Shown here: one piece after another, positions 63,404 through 64,000 of the stretch | Position numbering within the stretch: the first letter of the stretch is position 1 | Layout of the letters: every line of letters begins with the position of its first letter | Origin: Burkholderia diffusa | GTDB taxonomy: Bacteria > Pseudomonadota > Gammaproteobacteria > Burkholderiales > Burkholderiaceae | Direction: 5' to 3' | Length of the DNA: 64,000 bases | Assembly: GCF_001718315.1 (NCBI RefSeq) | Contig: NZ_CP013362.1 | Location: 1,860,001 to 1,924,000, forward strand | The notes under the pieces: generated by a model | Database searches by the model: none | Told to the model about the DNA's origin: nothing | The model's input: the letters and a program-made list of their open reading frames with translations, nothing else | Program-made: the position numbers and the translations under genes

Positions 63404-63865
63404 GTGTCCGTCGAAGTTGACCGTCAAGTTCCCGATTTCACCGCACCGGCGACGGGCGGCGACATTTCGCTGTCCGACCTGAAGGGCAAGAAGCTCGTCC
63501 TGTATTTCTATCCGAAGGACAACACGCCGGGCTGCACCACCGAGGGCCTGCAGTTCCGCGATCTCTATCCGAAGTTCAAGAAGGCCGGTGCCGAAATCAT
63601 CGGCGTGTCGCGCGACAGCCTGCGCTCGCATGACAACTTCAAGGCAAAGCTCGAACTGCCGTTCCCGCTGATTTCCGATGCCGACGAAGCGCTGTGCGCG
63701 CTGTTCGATGTCATCAAGATGAAGAAAATGTATGGCAAGGAAGTACGCGGAATCGAGCGTTCGACGTTCCTGATCGACGCCGATGGCGTGCTTCGCCACG
63801 CATGGCGCGGCATCAAGGTGCCCGGCCACGTGGACGACGTGCTAAGTGCTGTACAAGCGCTTTGA
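63404..63865 (+). CDS. bcp: Peroxiredoxin, Bcp/PrxQ type
   Basis: This 153-residue thiol peroxidase reduces peroxides with thioredoxin. The peroxidatic cysteine is C44 in DNTPGCTTEG. The E. coli resolving cysteine five residues later is missing (Leu there); the only other cysteine is in the ADEALCALFDV segment. It may act as a 1-Cys or atypical 2-Cys enzyme. The start is GTG 63404, preceded by AGGAG. It is separated from arnD by 106 bp. Confidence 0.92.
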   Translation: MSVEVDRQVPDFTAPATGGDISLSDLKGKKLVLYFYPKDNTPGCTTEGLQFRDLYPKFKKAGAEIIGVSRDSLRSHDNFKAKLELPFPLISDADEALCALFDVIKMKKMYGKEVRGIERSTFLIDADGVLRHAWRGIKVPGHVDDVLSAVQAL

Positions 63866-63886
63866 GCCGCGTTATATTGGGCCGCA

Positions 63887-64000
63887 ATGAATGCCAGTTC
63901 GCCCCATATTTCTCGTAGCTGCACCGGTGCCCGTTGCGTTGCTTCCCGGCACCTGACGCGCATTACGACGGTATCAGCCGAGCCGCATGCCCCTGTCGAC
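63887..64000 (+). CDS. Possible start of a gene running off the window
   Basis: A frame from ATG 63887 stays open for 38 codons to the window edge, but its start has no good ribosome site and the residues match nothing I know. Another ATG at 63986 in a different frame (MPLS...) is an equally good candidate for the true start, and in Burkholderia a PhoH-like gene often follows bcp. TATATT at 63874-63879 may be a -10 box. Not resolved. Confidence 0.25.
   Translation, partial: MNASSPHISRSCTGARCVASRHLTRITTVSAEPHAPVD

Noticed and set aside
1..64000. tRNA, rRNA, CRISPR arrays, prophage or integron features
   Set aside because: I saw no cloverleaf-like sequences with a CCA-adjacent acceptor stem, no regularly spaced repeats and no phage or integrase genes apart from the IS transposase.
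63887..64000. Naming the last partial frame as phoH
   Set aside because: The neighbourhood suggests it, but the translated residues show no PhoH motif before the window ends and the start is ambiguous.

Overview
The window looks like a segment of the main chromosome of a Burkholderia cepacia complex-type betaproteobacterium. I infer this from the very high G+C with strongly G/C-ending codons, the gene orders hflX-hfq-der-bamB-yfgM-hisS-ispG, surE-pcm-nlpD-rpoS and alaT-hom-thrC-moeA-moaD-moaE, and a complete Ara4N lipid A cluster with ArnA split into two genes. No species call is possible from the sequence alone. Most of the window is conserved housekeeping DNA, densely packed and mostly on the minus strand up to about 24 kb.

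Layout. 1-11 kb (minus): hflK (cut by the window edge), hflX, hfq, der, bamB, a YfgM-type protein, hisS, ispG, a RodZ-like protein, rlmN, ndk. 11-24 kb: a Bax inhibitor-1-like membrane protein (+) facing rlmD (-) across a shared terminator, a DNase I-fold phosphohydrolase, a PolB-type exonuclease, the stationary-phase group rpoS-nlpD-pcm-surE, a family III CoA-transferase, recR-ybaB-dnaX, and the 4.5S SRP RNA. 24-31 kb (+): trxA and rho, then an IS150-like IS3-family element that sits inside the rho intrinsic terminator, a MerR regulator plus MFS exporter, mtfA and zinc-free ribosomal protein L31B. 31-34.5 kb (+): a GT39-type membrane glycosyltransferase and a MATE transporter.

34.5-42.3 kb is the most distinctive accessory block: an acetoin catabolism locus. 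acoX-acoA-acoB-acoC-lipA runs on the minus strand from a near-perfect sigma-54 promoter (39930-39945), and the divergent acoR encodes the sigma-54 activator. Inverted GTCTC/GAGAC repeats about 260-310 bp upstream of the promoter are good candidates for the AcoR enhancer. Next come a MerR/carboxymuconolactone decarboxylase-family operon with a textbook 19-bp-spacer MerR promoter, a secreted ComEA-like protein, a DUF937 protein, clpB with a sigma-32-like promoter, and an NsrR-like regulator divergent from a group III truncated haemoglobin.

48.8-55 kb (minus): molybdopterin genes moaE, moaD and moeA, then thrC, hom and alaT. 55.5-64 kb (+): a small Mth938-domain protein, the Ara4N pathway (arnT, an ArnE-like half transporter, arnB, arnC, a stand-alone formyltransferase, a stand-alone UDP-GlcA decarboxylase, arnD), and a Bcp peroxiredoxin. 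The last 110 bases may begin another gene.

I found no CRISPR array, prophage, tRNA or rRNA. No wholly new system is evident. The observations most worth checking are the IS interruption of the rho terminator, the sigma-54/AcoR control region, and several predicted operators.
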